Of a DNA stretch of 64,000 nt, positions 40,521 to 50,888 are shown piece by piece. Source of the stretch: Mycolicibacterium litorale. GTDB taxonomy: Bacteria > Actinomycetota > Actinomycetes > Mycobacteriales > Mycobacteriaceae. The notes beneath the pieces were generated by a model. It saw only the letters and a program-made list of their open reading frames with translations. It was not told the origin of the DNA and did not search any database. The stretch lies in contig NZ_AP023287.1 of assembly GCF_014218295.1 (NCBI RefSeq), positions 5,022,001 to 5,086,000 on the forward strand, read 5' to 3'. Numbering within the stretch: position 1 is the stretch's first letter; each line of letters opens with the position of its first letter. The translations under genes and the position numbers were made by a program.

Positions 40521-41229
40521 ATCGACGGTGCGGATCGGGCTGGTCCTGCCCGATGTGATGGGCACCTACGGCGACGGCGGCAACTCAGTGGTGCTGCGGC
40601 AGCGGTTGCGGCTGCGCGGGATCGACGCCGAGGTCGTCGAGATCACGCTGGCCGATCCGGTGCCCGCCGAACTCGACCTCTACACCCTGGGCGGCGCGGA
40701 GGACTACGCGCAACGACTGGCGACCAAACACCTGCAGCGCTACCCCGGCCTGCAGCAGGCCGCCGAGCGCGGCGCCCCGGTGCTGGCGATCTGCGCGGCG
40801 ATCCAGGTGCTGGGCCACTGGTATGAGACGTCGTCGGGCGAACGGGTCGAGGGGGTGGGGATGCTCGACGTCACCACGTCACCGCAGCCGGTCCGCACGA
40901 TCGGTGAAGTGGTGTCCCGACCGCTGGTCGACGGCCTGTCCGAGAAACTGACGGGCTTCGAAAACCACAGGGGCGGGACTGTTTTGGGCCCGGAGGCCGC
41001 ACCGCTGGCCCGGGTGGAGAAGGGCGCGGGCAATCGCGAGGGCGACGGCGTCGACGGGGCGGTGCAGGGCAGCGTCGTCGCGACGTACCTGCACGGCCCG
41101 TGCCTGGCCCGCAACCCTGAGTTGGCCGACCACCTGCTGAGCAAGGTCGTCGGCGACCTACCGCCGCTGGACCTCGACGAGGTGGCCCGGCTGCGACGGG
41201 AACGCCTGGCGGCTCCGCGCCGCGCTTAG
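40513..41229 (+). CDS. gatD: Lipid II isoglutaminyl synthase glutaminase subunit GatD
   Basis: 238 residues, a class I (triad) glutamine amidotransferase of the CobB/CobQ type. The nucleophile is C94 in L-A-I-C-A-A-I-Q-V-L-G and the histidine is in T-Y-L-H-G-P-C near 190. It hydrolyses glutamine and passes ammonia to MurT. The stop overlaps the stop of the convergent DUF559 gene by 4 bases. Confidence 0.93.
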   Translation: MSESTVRIGLVLPDVMGTYGDGGNSVVLRQRLRLRGIDAEVVEITLADPVPAELDLYTLGGAEDYAQRLATKHLQRYPGLQQAAERGAPVLAICAAIQVLGHWYETSSGERVEGVGMLDVTTSPQPVRTIGEVVSRPLVDGLSEKLTGFENHRGGTVLGPEAAPLARVEKGAGNREGDGVDGAVQGSVVATYLHGPCLARNPELADHLLSKVVGDLPPLDLDEVARLRRERLAAPRRA

Positions 41230-42137
41230 GCCGCCGTTTCGTTTCGCCCAAACGAACGTATGGGCGCCATAGGTCGAGACGATTCGGGCATTTCGTCGAT
41301 CTCGGCGCGACGCTTGAACGCCTCACGCACGCGGGCCAGCACCGCACCGGGATGGTCTTCCTTGATCACCCGGATCACTTCCCAGCCGCACCGCCGAATC
41401 CTCTCCAGCCGCCGGATGTCGTTGACGTAGATCGGCCGGCTGGTCCGATGCTGGTCACCGTCGTACTCGACCGCCAGCCGTAGCTGCCGCCACCCCATGT
41501 CGACGAACGCGAACGCCTCACCGGTCTCGTCGACGATCGGGATCTGCGTCTCCGGAATCGGGAAGCCGTCGTCGATTAGCAGCAGCCGCAGCCAGCTCTC
41601 CTTGAGGGACTCCGCGCCGGGATCGATCAGCGGCAGCAACTGCCGGAGTTGACGGACTCCGCGCACCGGTCCGTAGCGGTCCATCAGCGCCGTCACCTCG
41701 GATCGCTCGAACGGCGCCGCGCGCATCAGCGCGTCGAGCCTGCCCATGGCCGCGGCACGCTTCAGATAGCGGCCCATGTCGAAAGCGGTGCGCGCTCGCG
41801 TCGCCACCGGCAGGCCGTCGAGCGTGACCACCTCGTCGTCGGCGACCCGATCCATGCGCACCAGGAGCCCCGCCTGCTTGCGTCTCTCATGGACGAGGAT
41901 CTCGATCGGTTCGTCGTCGTCGACCCAGTCGGCGCCGTGCCATGCCGATGCGGCGACCCCGGTGACCACGCCGGTTCGGCCCGACGTCAACCATGCGGCC
42001 ACGGCCCGATCGCGCAGCGTCGGGGTCGCGTTCTTCGGGATGTACACCCCGCGGAATATCGGGCGATACCACCGGCGCAGCTCGCTGCGGGGCAGGCCGT
42101 CGCCGAGGGCCTCCACGCCCAGGAATACCTCAGTCAT
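41226..42137 (-). CDS. AbiEi-like N-terminal domain plus DUF559 nuclease-fold protein
   Basis: 303 residues from the ATG at 42137 (MTEVFLGVEAL); a GTG at 42245 overlapping the recR stop is open but its 36 extra codons are encoded mostly by a repeat copy. The N-terminal part (W-Y-R-P-I-F-R-G-V-Y-I-P) resembles the wing domain of AbiEi-type antitoxins, and the C-terminal part (A-V-E-Y-D-G-D-Q-H-R) the DUF559 Vsr/restriction-endonuclease fold. Such solitary genes are multi-copy in mycobacteria with no known role. The last 25 or so codons and the stop lie within repeat copy B. M. tuberculosis also has a gene at this position (Rv3714c). Confidence 0.75.
   Translation of the reverse strand: MTEVFLGVEALGDGLPRSELRRWYRPIFRGVYIPKNATPTLRDRAVAAWLTSGRTGVVTGVAASAWHGADWVDDDEPIEILVHERRKQAGLLVRMDRVADDEVVTLDGLPVATRARTAFDMGRYLKRAAAMGRLDALMRAAPFERSEVTALMDRYGPVRGVRQLRQLLPLIDPGAESLKESWLRLLLIDDGFPIPETQIPIVDETGEAFAFVDMGWRQLRLAVEYDGDQHRTSRPIYVNDIRRLERIRRCGWEVIRVIKEDHPGAVLARVREAFKRRAEIDEMPESSRPMAPIRSFGRNETAA
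41243..41307 (-). repeat. 65-bp interspersed repeat, copy B (inverted relative to C)
   Basis: Its plus strand aligns without gaps to the reverse complement of copy C (42170-42234) at 51 of 65 positions, with 15 identical bases at one end (TTCGCCCAAACGAAC) and 19 at the other (CATTTCGTCGATCTCGGCG). It contains the hairpin CGCCCAAACG-AA-CGTATGGGCG (41245-41266). It supplies the 3' end of the DUF559 gene. Confidence 0.85.
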
Positions 42138-42169
42138 GGCCGCATGGTTGTCGACGGGTCCGACACGCC

Positions 42170-42234
42170 CGCCGAGATCGACGAAATGGCGGGATCTACT
42201 CGCACAAGTTCGCCCGTTTGTTCGTTTGGGCGAA
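42170..42234 (+). repeat. 65-bp interspersed repeat, copy C
   Basis: Lies between the DUF559 start and the recR stop, inverted with respect to copy B. It carries the palindrome GTTCGCCC-n12-GGGCGAAC (42208-42235). Copy A at 5349-5413 is in the same orientation. Confidence 0.85.
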
Positions 42235-42241
42235 CGAGGAC

Positions 42242-42853
42242 TCACGCCATCGCGCGGCGGCCGGCCAACGCCCGGCCCAGCGTGAGCTCGTCGGCGAACT
42301 CAAGGTCCCCGCCCATCGGCAGGCCGGAGGCGATCCGCGTGACGGTCAGACCCGGGATGTCGCGCAGCATCCGCACCAGGTAGGTGGCCGTCGCCTCGCC
42401 CTCGGTGTTCGGATCGGTGGCGATGATCACCTCGGCGACGTCCACGCCGTCGACCCGCTCGCCGATCCGGTTCAACAGCTCACGGATGCGCAGCTGGTCC
42501 GGCCCGATCCCGCTCAACGGGTCGAGCGCCCCGCCCAGCACGTGGTAGCGGCCGCGGAACTCCCGCGTGCGTTCGACGGCCTGCACGTCCTTCGGCTCCT
42601 CTACCACGCACACCAGCGATGCGTCGCGGCGCGGATCGCTGCAGATGCGGCAGCGGTCCTCGTCGGAGACGTTGCCGCAGACCTCGCAGAACGTCACCCC
42701 GTCGCGGATCCGGTTGAGCACGGCGGTCAGCCGGTCGATGTCCGGCGGCTCGACGCTCAACAGGTGGAACGCGATGCGCTGCGCGCTCTTCGGACCGATC
42801 CCCGGCAGCTTGCCGAGTTCGTCGATCAGATCCTGGACGGGCCCCTCGAACAA
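42242..42853 (-). CDS. recR: Recombination mediator protein RecR
   Basis: 203 residues, the standard RecR length. Helix-hairpin-helix [14 protein letters not shown] near 14, zinc finger C-E-V-C-G-N with C-R-I-C near 57-72, and a Toprim domain ([10 protein letters not shown] near 80). RecR works with RecO/RecF in loading RecA on gapped DNA. It is two bases downstream of ybaB on the same strand, the usual pairing. Confidence 0.96.
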   Translation of the reverse strand: MFEGPVQDLIDELGKLPGIGPKSAQRIAFHLLSVEPPDIDRLTAVLNRIRDGVTFCEVCGNVSDEDRCRICSDPRRDASLVCVVEEPKDVQAVERTREFRGRYHVLGGALDPLSGIGPDQLRIRELLNRIGERVDGVDVAEVIIATDPNTEGEATATYLVRMLRDIPGLTVTRIASGLPMGGDLEFADELTLGRALAGRRAMA

Positions 42854-42854
42854 A

Positions 42855-43190
42855 TCAGAGGCCCGGGATGCCCAGGCCGCCCATTCCGCCGGCGAGCGGC
42901 CCGAGCCGGTCGTGCGCCAGGATGGTGACCTGCTTGGAGGCGTCGGCGATCGCGCCGACGATCAGATCCTGCAGCGTCTCGACGTCGTCGGGGTCGACGA
43001 CCTTGGGGTCGATCGCCACCGACACGACCTCCCCGCTGCCCTTCATCGTGACCTGCACCAAGCCGCCGCCGGCCTGCCCGTGCACCTCGGAGTTGGCGAG
43101 CGACTCCTGGGCCTCCATCAGCTGCTGCTGCATCTGCTGGGCCTGGGCGAGGAGTGCGGACATATCGGGCTGGCCACCACCGGGTTGCAT
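42855..43190 (-). CDS. ybaB: YbaB/EbfC nucleoid-associated protein
   Basis: 111 residues with the Gln/Met-rich helix [10 protein letters not shown] near residue 14 and the beta segment [12 protein letters not shown] near 47. YbaB family dimers bind DNA; the gene almost always precedes recR, often after dnaX. Here dnaX is 4 kb away. Confidence 0.94.
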   Translation of the reverse strand: MQPGGGQPDMSALLAQAQQMQQQLMEAQESLANSEVHGQAGGGLVQVTMKGSGEVVSVAIDPKVVDPDDVETLQDLIVGAIADASKQVTILAHDRLGPLAGGMGGLGIPGL

Positions 43191-43301
43191 GACTGGTCCC
43201 CTTGCGTGTTGATGTCGTGTTGGTCTCGACTTGGTTTCTCTCGCCCGTATGCGGCGCTTTGGGCTTTAAGCGTAGTCCGCACGCGGGCTACGGTGGCGCC
43301 C

Positions 43302-44042
43302 GTGCCTGCCAGCCTGCGTGTCGGGGCCGCGATCGCCACCAGCCTGCTCATCGCCGCCTCGACCTTCGCCGCCCCCGCTGTCGCCGCGCCCGCCAACATC
43401 GCAGGCAAGATCGTGTTCCTCGACCCCGGGCACAACGGCGCCAACGACGCCTCCATCAGCAGGCAGGTGCCCACCGGCCGCGGCGGCACCAAGGACTGCC
43501 AGGCCAGCGGCACGTCCACCGAGGACGGCTATCCCGAGCACACGTTCGCGTGGGACACCACACTGCGCATCCGGCAGGCGTTGACCGCGCTCGGCGTGCG
43601 CACCGCGATGTCGCGCGGCAACGACAACGCGCTCGGGCCGTGCGTCGACGAACGCGCCGCCCTGGCCAACTCCGTGCGGCCCAACGCGATCGTGTCCGTG
43701 CACGCCGACGGCGGTCCGCCGACCGGACGCGGCTTCCATGTGCTGTACTCGTCGCCCCCGCTCAACGAGGCGCAGGCTGGGCCCGCCGTACAGTTCGCCC
43801 GCATCATGCGCGACCAGCTGTCGGGGTCGGGATTCGTGCCGTCGACCTACATCGGGTCCGGCGGGCTGAACCCGCGCAGCGACATCGCCGGGCTCAACCT
43901 CGCGCAGTACCCGTCGATCCTGGTCGAACTGGGCAACATGAAGAACCCGGCGGACTCGGCGGTGATGAAGACCGCCGAGGGCAGACAGCGCTACGCCGAT
44001 GCGGTGGTGCGGGGTATCGCCGCGTTCCTCGCCGTGTCCTGA
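43302..44042 (+). CDS. Secreted N-acetylmuramoyl-L-alanine amidase (Amidase_3)
   Basis: 246 residues from the GTG at 43302 (a GTG at 43293 is also in frame). A signal peptide ends near A-V-A-A-P-A. The zinc ligands and catalytic residues are the H of D-P-G-H-N-G-A-N, the E of Y-P-E-H-T-F, the H of S-V-H-A-D-G-G and the E of L-V-E-L-G-N-M. It cleaves the lactyl-peptide bond of peptidoglycan outside the membrane and corresponds to M. tuberculosis Rv3717. Two cysteines (D-C-Q-A-S, G-P-C-V-D) probably form a disulfide. Divergent from ybaB. Confidence 0.92.
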   Translation: MPASLRVGAAIATSLLIAASTFAAPAVAAPANIAGKIVFLDPGHNGANDASISRQVPTGRGGTKDCQASGTSTEDGYPEHTFAWDTTLRIRQALTALGVRTAMSRGNDNALGPCVDERAALANSVRPNAIVSVHADGGPPTGRGFHVLYSSPPLNEAQAGPAVQFARIMRDQLSGSGFVPSTYIGSGGLNPRSDIAGLNLAQYPSILVELGNMKNPADSAVMKTAEGRQRYADAVVRGIAAFLAVS

Positions 44043-44047
44043 CGGGG

Positions 44048-44491
44048 TCAGCTGCCCGACTCGACCTCGCGCTTGAGGTTCTCCAGCACCTGGGCCTGGA
44101 TCTTCTTCAGACCCAGCGGTGCGAAGGTCTTCTCGAAGAACCCCTTGACGCCGCCGGCGCCGGTCCACGACGTCTTGACCGTCACCGAGGAGCCCGGCCC
44201 GGCGGGGGCGACGGTGTAGTTCGTCACCAGCGTCGAGTTCGCATCCTTCTCGATCACGGTGTGCCCGGCCACGTCGACGCTGGCCTTGACGTCGCGCACC
44301 CGGGATTTGGTGGCCTGCAGCTTCCAGGTGGCGACGGTGCCCGCGCCCTGTCCACCTTCGAGCACCCGGTAGTCGCGGTAGTGCTCCGAGAGGATCTTCG
44401 GCCGGACGGTCTGGTAGTCGGCGACGGCTGCCAGCACCGCCGCGGGTTCGGCGTTGATCAGTACGGTGCTGGACGCGCTGACCTGTCCCAT
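44048..44491 (-). CDS. SRPBCC-family (START-like) protein
   Basis: 147 residues from the ATG at 44491. The fold is a polyketide cyclase/START-like barrel: V-L-I-N-A-E-P-A-A-V-L-A-A-V-A-D-Y near the N-terminus, repeated beta strands and a C-terminal amphipathic helix (F-F-E-K-T-F-A-P-L-G-L). Such proteins bind hydrophobic ligands. Length and position match Rv3718c. It converges on the amidase gene and is divergent from the FAD enzyme. Ligand unknown. Confidence 0.82.
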   Translation of the reverse strand: MGQVSASSTVLINAEPAAVLAAVADYQTVRPKILSEHYRDYRVLEGGQGAGTVATWKLQATKSRVRDVKASVDVAGHTVIEKDANSTLVTNYTVAPAGPGSSVTVKTSWTGAGGVKGFFEKTFAPLGLKKIQAQVLENLKREVESGS

Positions 44492-44554
44492 GTTGTGACA
44501 CTCCTTCGTCGCAGTGCGGTCGCATCGGATGCGGCCGCGGACTAGCGTATATCC

Positions 44555-45934
44555 GTGTCTGTTGTCCCGACCGACGCACGGGCTGCTCACGCCGACGGCG
44601 TGGAGCGGCTACTCGCCAGCTACCGGGCGATTCCGCCGAATGCCACAGTGCGTCTCGCCAAACCCACCTCCAACCTGTTCCGAGCCCGCGCCAAGAGCAC
44701 CGCCAAGGGTCTCGACGTGTCCGGCCTGACCGGTGTGATCGCCGTCGACCCCGACGCGCGCACCGCTGATGTCGCCGGGATGTGCACCTACGAGGACCTC
44801 GTCGCCGCGACGCTGCCGTACGGGCTTGCGCCGTTGGTGGTGCCGCAGCTCAAGACGATCACGCTCGGTGGCGCGGTCACCGGGCTCGGCATCGAGTCGA
44901 CCTCGTTCCGCAACGGCCTACCCCACGAGTCGGTCCTGGAGATGGACATCCTCACCGGCACCGGCGAGGTGCTCACCGCCAGCCGCGACCAGCATCCCGA
45001 CCTGTTTCACGCGTTCCCCAACTCCTATGGCACGCTCGGATACTCGGTGCGCTTGAGGATCGAACTGGAACCGGTCACACCGTTCGTGGCGCTGCGCCAC
45101 CTGCGGTTCCATTCGCTGACCGATCTGATCGCGGCGATGGATCGCATCGTCGAAACCGGTGGCTTGGACGGCGAACCCGTCGACTACCTCGACGGTGTGG
45201 TGTTCAGCGCCGACGAGAGCTACCTGTGCGTCGGTGTGCGCACCGCGACACCGGGGCCGGTCAGCGACTACACCGGCCAGCAGATCTACTATCGCTCGAT
45301 CCAGCACGGCGCGGGTGAGAAGCACGACCGGCTCACCATCCACGACTACCTGTGGCGCTGGGACACCGACTGGTTCTGGTGCTCACGGGCTTTCGGCGCG
45401 CAGAACCCGAGGATCCGGCGCTTCTGGCCGCGCCGCTACCGGCGAAGCAGCTTCTACTGGAAACTCATCGGCTACGACCAGCGGTTCGACATCGCCGACC
45501 GCATCGAGATCCGCAACGGCAGGCCGCCGCGGGAGCGGGTGGTGCAGGACGTCGAGGTGCCGATCGCGCGCACCGCCGAATTCCTGGCGTGGTTTCTGGA
45601 GAACGTCCCGATCGAGCCGATCTGGTTGTGCCCGCTGCGGTTACGCGATGACACCGGGTGGCCGCTGTATCCGATCCGGCCGGGGCACACCTACGTCAAC
45701 GTGGGTTTCTGGTCGTCGGTGCCGGTCGGTCCCGAGGAGGGTCACACCAACCGGCTCATCGAACGCAAGGTCAGTGAGCTCGACGGGCACAAATCGCTGT
45801 ACTCGGACGCGTACTACTCCCGCGAGGAGTTCGACGAACTCTACGGCGGCGAGGCATACAAGACGGTCAAGAAGGCATACGACCCCGATTCACGACTCCT
45901 CGATCTCTACGCCAAAGCGGTGCAGAGGCGATGA
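44555..45934 (+). CDS. FAD-binding oxidoreductase of the lipid-modifying pair (TmsB/BfaB-like)
   Basis: 459 residues with an N-terminal FAD_binding_4 domain (G-V-I-A-V-D-P-D-A-R-T-A-D-V near 55, L-G-G-A-V-T-G-L-G-I-E near 105). Homologues of the DIMINUTO/DHCR24-like type paired with a SAM methyltransferase reduce methylene-stearate to 10-methylstearate (TmsB/BfaB with TmsA/BfaA). This pair is the Rv3719-Rv3720 paralogue, whose substrate is not established. Translation of the next gene is coupled by ATGA. Confidence 0.82.
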   Translation: MSVVPTDARAAHADGVERLLASYRAIPPNATVRLAKPTSNLFRARAKSTAKGLDVSGLTGVIAVDPDARTADVAGMCTYEDLVAATLPYGLAPLVVPQLKTITLGGAVTGLGIESTSFRNGLPHESVLEMDILTGTGEVLTASRDQHPDLFHAFPNSYGTLGYSVRLRIELEPVTPFVALRHLRFHSLTDLIAAMDRIVETGGLDGEPVDYLDGVVFSADESYLCVGVRTATPGPVSDYTGQQIYYRSIQHGAGEKHDRLTIHDYLWRWDTDWFWCSRAFGAQNPRIRRFWPRRYRRSSFYWKLIGYDQRFDIADRIEIRNGRPPRERVVQDVEVPIARTAEFLAWFLENVPIEPIWLCPLRLRDDTGWPLYPIRPGHTYVNVGFWSSVPVGPEEGHTNRLIERKVSELDGHKSLYSDAYYSREEFDELYGGEAYKTVKKAYDPDSRLLDLYAKAVQRR

Positions 45935-47262
45935 GCGACGGCACGAGCATTCCGGAGGCAGTCATGGCGAAACGGGTAACGGACGACAAGCTGACACTGG
46001 CGCAGATCCTGGAGATCTTCGTCGCAGGCGGCCAGGAACCGTTGAAGTTCAGCGCCTACGACGGCAGCACCGCAGGCCCGGCGGACGCGAAGCTCGGCCT
46101 GGAGCTCAAGACGCCGCGGGGCACCACGTATCTGGCGACGGCGCCGAGCGATCTGGGCCTGGCCCGCGCCTACGTCTCCGGTGACCTCGAACTCACCGGC
46201 GTGCACCCGGGTGACCCGTACGAGCTGCTGCGGTCGCTGACCGAGAAGATGCAGTTCAAACGACCGCCCGCCAAGGTGCTGGCGAACATCGTGCGCTCCA
46301 TCGGATTCGAACACCTCAAACCGATCGCCCCGCCGCCGCAGGAGACGCTGCCACGCTGGCGCCGGATCGCCGAGGGCCTGCGACACAGCAAGCACCGTGA
46401 CGCCGAGGTGATCCACCACCACTACGACGTGTCGAACACGTTCTACGAGTGGGTGCTCGGCCCGTCGATGACCTACACCTGCGCCTGCTACCCGCGGCTC
46501 GACGCGACTCTGGAGGAGGCGCAGGAGAACAAGTACCGCTTGGTGTTCGAGAAGCTGCGCCTGCAGCCCGGCGACCGACTGCTCGACGTCGGTTGCGGCT
46601 GGGGCGGCATGGTGCGTTACGCGGCGCGTCACGGCGTGAAGGCCGTCGGCGTCACCCTGTCGAAGGAACAAGCGCTGTGGGGGCAGAAGGCGATCGCCGA
46701 AGAGGGCCTGACGGAGCTGGCGGAGATCCGGCACGGCGACTACCGCGACGTGCGTGAGATCGGTTTCGACGCGGTGTCGTCGATCGGACTCACCGAACAC
46801 ATCGGCGTGCACAACTATCCGTCGTACTTCCGCTTTCTGCAGTCGAAGCTGCGCACCGGCGGTCTGCTGCTCAACCACTGCATCACCCGGCCGGACAACC
46901 GGTCCGCCCCGTCCGCGGGCGGTTTCATCGACCGCTACGTGTTCCCCGACGGGGAGCTGACCGGGTCGGGCCGCATCATCACCGAGGCGCAGGACGTCGG
47001 CCTGGAGGTGGTGCACGAGGAGAACCTGCGTCACCACTATGCGATGACGCTGCGCGACTGGTGCCGCAACCTGGTCGAGCACTGGGACGAGGCGGTCGCG
47101 GAGGTGGGGCTGGGCACCGCGAAGGTGTGGGGGCTCTACATGGCCGGCTCGCGGCTCGGCTTCGAGACGAACATCGTTCAGCTGCACCAGGTTCTGGCGG
47201 TCAAGCTCGACGAGCGGGGCAACGACGGCGGACTGCCGCTGCGGCCCTGGTGGTCGGCGTAG
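45931..47262 (+). CDS. Cyclopropane-fatty-acid-synthase-like SAM methyltransferase
   Basis: 443 residues; the ATG at 45931 overlaps the upstream stop, an in-frame ATG lies at 45964. The SAM-binding motif L-D-V-G-C-G-W-G-G-M is at about 215, preceded by H-H-Y-D-V-S-N-T-F-Y near 155, as in CFA synthases and UfaA1/TmsA. It would methylate an unsaturated acyl chain; the FAD partner upstream would reduce the methylene product. It has a long N-terminal domain typical of the soil-type CFA synthases. Confidence 0.87.
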   Translation: MSDGTSIPEAVMAKRVTDDKLTLAQILEIFVAGGQEPLKFSAYDGSTAGPADAKLGLELKTPRGTTYLATAPSDLGLARAYVSGDLELTGVHPGDPYELLRSLTEKMQFKRPPAKVLANIVRSIGFEHLKPIAPPPQETLPRWRRIAEGLRHSKHRDAEVIHHHYDVSNTFYEWVLGPSMTYTCACYPRLDATLEEAQENKYRLVFEKLRLQPGDRLLDVGCGWGGMVRYAARHGVKAVGVTLSKEQALWGQKAIAEEGLTELAEIRHGDYRDVREIGFDAVSSIGLTEHIGVHNYPSYFRFLQSKLRTGGLLLNHCITRPDNRSAPSAGGFIDRYVFPDGELTGSGRIITEAQDVGLEVVHEENLRHHYAMTLRDWCRNLVEHWDEAVAEVGLGTAKVWGLYMAGSRLGFETNIVQLHQVLAVKLDERGNDGGLPLRPWWSA

Positions 47263-47282
47263 GTCCGGTCTTCGCGCGGAGA

Positions 47283-47327
47283 TTGCACTGAAGGTCGCTG
47301 CGCGGGCGACCGGCACAGCCGTCGGTG
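47283..47327. terminator. Weak hairpin in the convergent gap before dnaX
   Basis: The gap contains GGTCGC-n7-GCGACC inside a larger TTGCAC...GTGCAA pair. It could end the methyltransferase and dnaX transcripts, which converge here. No T tract. Confidence 0.35.
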
Positions 47328-47349
47328 CAATGTCCGGGGGCGCTTCGCG

Positions 47350-49230
47350 CTAGCCGCCGTCGATGCGGCGGGCGCCGAGTTCGTTCTGCAGCAGTTCGAG
47401 AGCGGCTTCCTCCGGATCGCGACGGGGCGCGGCATCCTGGTGCACCGCTTCGGCCAGCATGCTCTCCTCGTCGTCGCCGGGCGGCTCGGGCGGGGCGACC
47501 GGCGCCGACCGGACCGGCTCGGGGGCGGCTGCCGCGGGCGCGGCGCCGGCTTCGCACTGAATCTTCCAGTTCACCCCGAGCGCATCCTTGAGCGCCTCGC
47601 GGATGACATCGGAGTTGCGTTGCTCCACAAGGCGTTTGGCCAGCGGGGCGGATTCGTGGCTCAGGATCAGCGTGTCGTTCTCGACCGCGCGGACGATCGC
47701 CCCCGCCAGCATCACGTCGATGGTGCGGCTGCGCTGGCGGACCTTTTCCCGCACCGTCGTCCACATGCTGCGCACGGCCGCGGCGTTCGGCGCGCCGGCG
47801 GCCGGTGGCGGGGTGGTGGCCGGGGCCTCGACCACCGGATCGGCGGGCGGGCGCACCGGAGGCGGTGACGGACGCGTCGGCTCCGGCGCGGGCCGCTCCG
47901 GCGCGGGCTGCGGAGGCGGCGAGACCGGTGCAGGCGGCGCCGGCCGGGACACGGGTGCCGGCGGCGGCTCCGCGGCGGGCGCCGGCGCCTCCTGCACCTG
48001 ACTCCTGCGGGTGAAGGTCTTCACCGGCTCCGCGGCAGGCCGCGCGGTCGCCGCCATGTCCGAGGCCGGGATCGACATGTCGAGGCGGGTCTCGATGCGC
48101 TCGACCCGTTGCAGCAGAGCCGATTCGGTATCGCTGGCCGACGGCAGCAGCAGCCGCGCGCAGACCACTTCCAACAGCAGCCGGGGCGCGGTGGCGCCAC
48201 GCATCTCGCCGAGGCCGGCGTGCACCACCTCGGCGTAGCGGGTCAGCGTCGCCGCACCCAGCCGTTCGGCCTGGTCCCGCATGCGCTCGAGCACGTCGCC
48301 GGGGGCGTCGACCACGCCGCGGGCCGCCGCGTCGGGCACCGCCTGGAGGACGATGAGGTCGCGGAACCGCTCCAGCAGATCGGTGGCGAACCGGCGCGGA
48401 TCGTGACCGGCGTCGATGACCGATTCGACGGCGCCGAACAGTGCGGCGGCGTCACCGGCGGCCAGCGCGTCGACCGCGTCGTCGATCAGCGCGACGTCGG
48501 TCGCGCCGAGCAGCGACAGTGCGCGGCCGTACTCGACGCGGTTGTTCGCCGCCCCGGCCAGCAGCTGGTCGAGCACCGACAGCGTGTCGCGCGGTGAACC
48601 GCCACCGGCGCGGATGACCAGCGGATACACCGCGTCGTCGACCGTGACACCTTCGTCGGCGCAGATGCGTTCCAGCAGCGTGCGCATGGTCTTGGGGGCC
48701 AGCAGCCGGAACGGGTAGTGGTGGGTGCGCGACCGGATCGTCGGCAGCACCTTCTCCGGTTCGGTGGTGGCGAACACGAAGATCAGGTGTTCCGGCGGCT
48801 CTTCGACGATCTTGAGCAGCGCGTTGAAGCCGGCCGTGGTGACCATGTGGGCTTCGTCGACGATGAAGATGCGGTACCGCGACTGCGCCGGGGCGTAGAA
48901 CGCGCGGTCGCGCAGTTCGCGGGTGTCGTCGACGCCGCCGTGGCTGGCCGCGTCGAGTTCGGTGACGTCCATGTTGCCCGGCCCGTTGGGCGCCAGGGCG
49001 ACGCACGAGTCGCACGTCCCGCACGGTGTCGGGGTGGGCCCCTGCTCGCAGTTCAGTGAGCGGGCGAGGATGCGGGCCGACGAGGTCTTCCCGCAGCCGC
49101 GGGGACCGGAGAACAGGTAGGCGTGGTTGATCCGGCCCGCCGACAGTGCGGTGGACAGCGGTTCGGTGACATGCTCCTGCCCGACCACCTCCGCGAAGGT
49201 CGCCGGTCGGTACTTGCGGTAGAGCGCCAC
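47350..49230 (-). CDS. dnaX: DNA polymerase III gamma/tau subunit
   Basis: 626 residues. The AAA+ clamp-loader part has Walker A S-G-P-R-G-C-G-K-T-S near 43, zinc cysteines (C-E-Q-G-P and C-G-T-C-D-S-C near 63-79) and V-D-E-A-H near 126. Residues about 385-500 form a Pro/Ala-rich linker and the last 120 the tau C-terminal domain. No slippery A-A-A-A-A-A-G type sequence was noticed, so only the long form is expected. Aminotransferase gene lies 34 bases upstream on the same strand. Confidence 0.95.
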   Translation of the reverse strand: MALYRKYRPATFAEVVGQEHVTEPLSTALSAGRINHAYLFSGPRGCGKTSSARILARSLNCEQGPTPTPCGTCDSCVALAPNGPGNMDVTELDAASHGGVDDTRELRDRAFYAPAQSRYRIFIVDEAHMVTTAGFNALLKIVEEPPEHLIFVFATTEPEKVLPTIRSRTHHYPFRLLAPKTMRTLLERICADEGVTVDDAVYPLVIRAGGGSPRDTLSVLDQLLAGAANNRVEYGRALSLLGATDVALIDDAVDALAAGDAAALFGAVESVIDAGHDPRRFATDLLERFRDLIVLQAVPDAAARGVVDAPGDVLERMRDQAERLGAATLTRYAEVVHAGLGEMRGATAPRLLLEVVCARLLLPSASDTESALLQRVERIETRLDMSIPASDMAATARPAAEPVKTFTRRSQVQEAPAPAAEPPPAPVSRPAPPAPVSPPPQPAPERPAPEPTRPSPPPVRPPADPVVEAPATTPPPAAGAPNAAAVRSMWTTVREKVRQRSRTIDVMLAGAIVRAVENDTLILSHESAPLAKRLVEQRNSDVIREALKDALGVNWKIQCEAGAAPAAAAPEPVRSAPVAPPEPPGDDEESMLAEAVHQDAAPRRDPEEAALELLQNELGARRIDGG

Positions 49231-49264
49231 GGTCAGCAGGCTACCGACGGACTACGACGGATGG

Positions 49265-50716
<1,452 letters not shown>

Positions 50717-50730
50717 CTACCATGGCCCGC

Positions 50731-50816
50731 GGAGGATTCGCCTAGTGGCCTATGGCGCTCGCCTGGAACGCGGGTTGGGTTAACAGCCCTCGCGGGTTCA
50801 AATCCCGCATCCTCCG
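50731..50816 (+). tRNA. tRNA-Ser(GGA)
   Basis: Acceptor arms GGAGGAT (50731-50737) and ATCCTCC (50809-50815) pair, discriminator G at 50816. The anticodon stem CTCGC/GCGGG encloses CTGGAAC with anticodon GGA at 50765-50767. A long variable arm (GTTGGGTTAACAGCCC region) and T loop GGTTCAAATCC are present as in serine tRNAs. CCA is not encoded. Confidence 0.95.
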
Positions 50817-50888
50817 CACTCGGTCCGGGGGTGCGGTCAGCGACGGAAGTCCTGATCGCACCGCCGGCCACCAATCTCGAGGAGGAGT

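Noticed and set aside
41226..42245. Toxin-antitoxin operon (AbiEi with AbiEii)
   Set aside because: No second gene with a nucleotidyltransferase domain adjoins the DUF559 gene; neighbours are gatD and recR.
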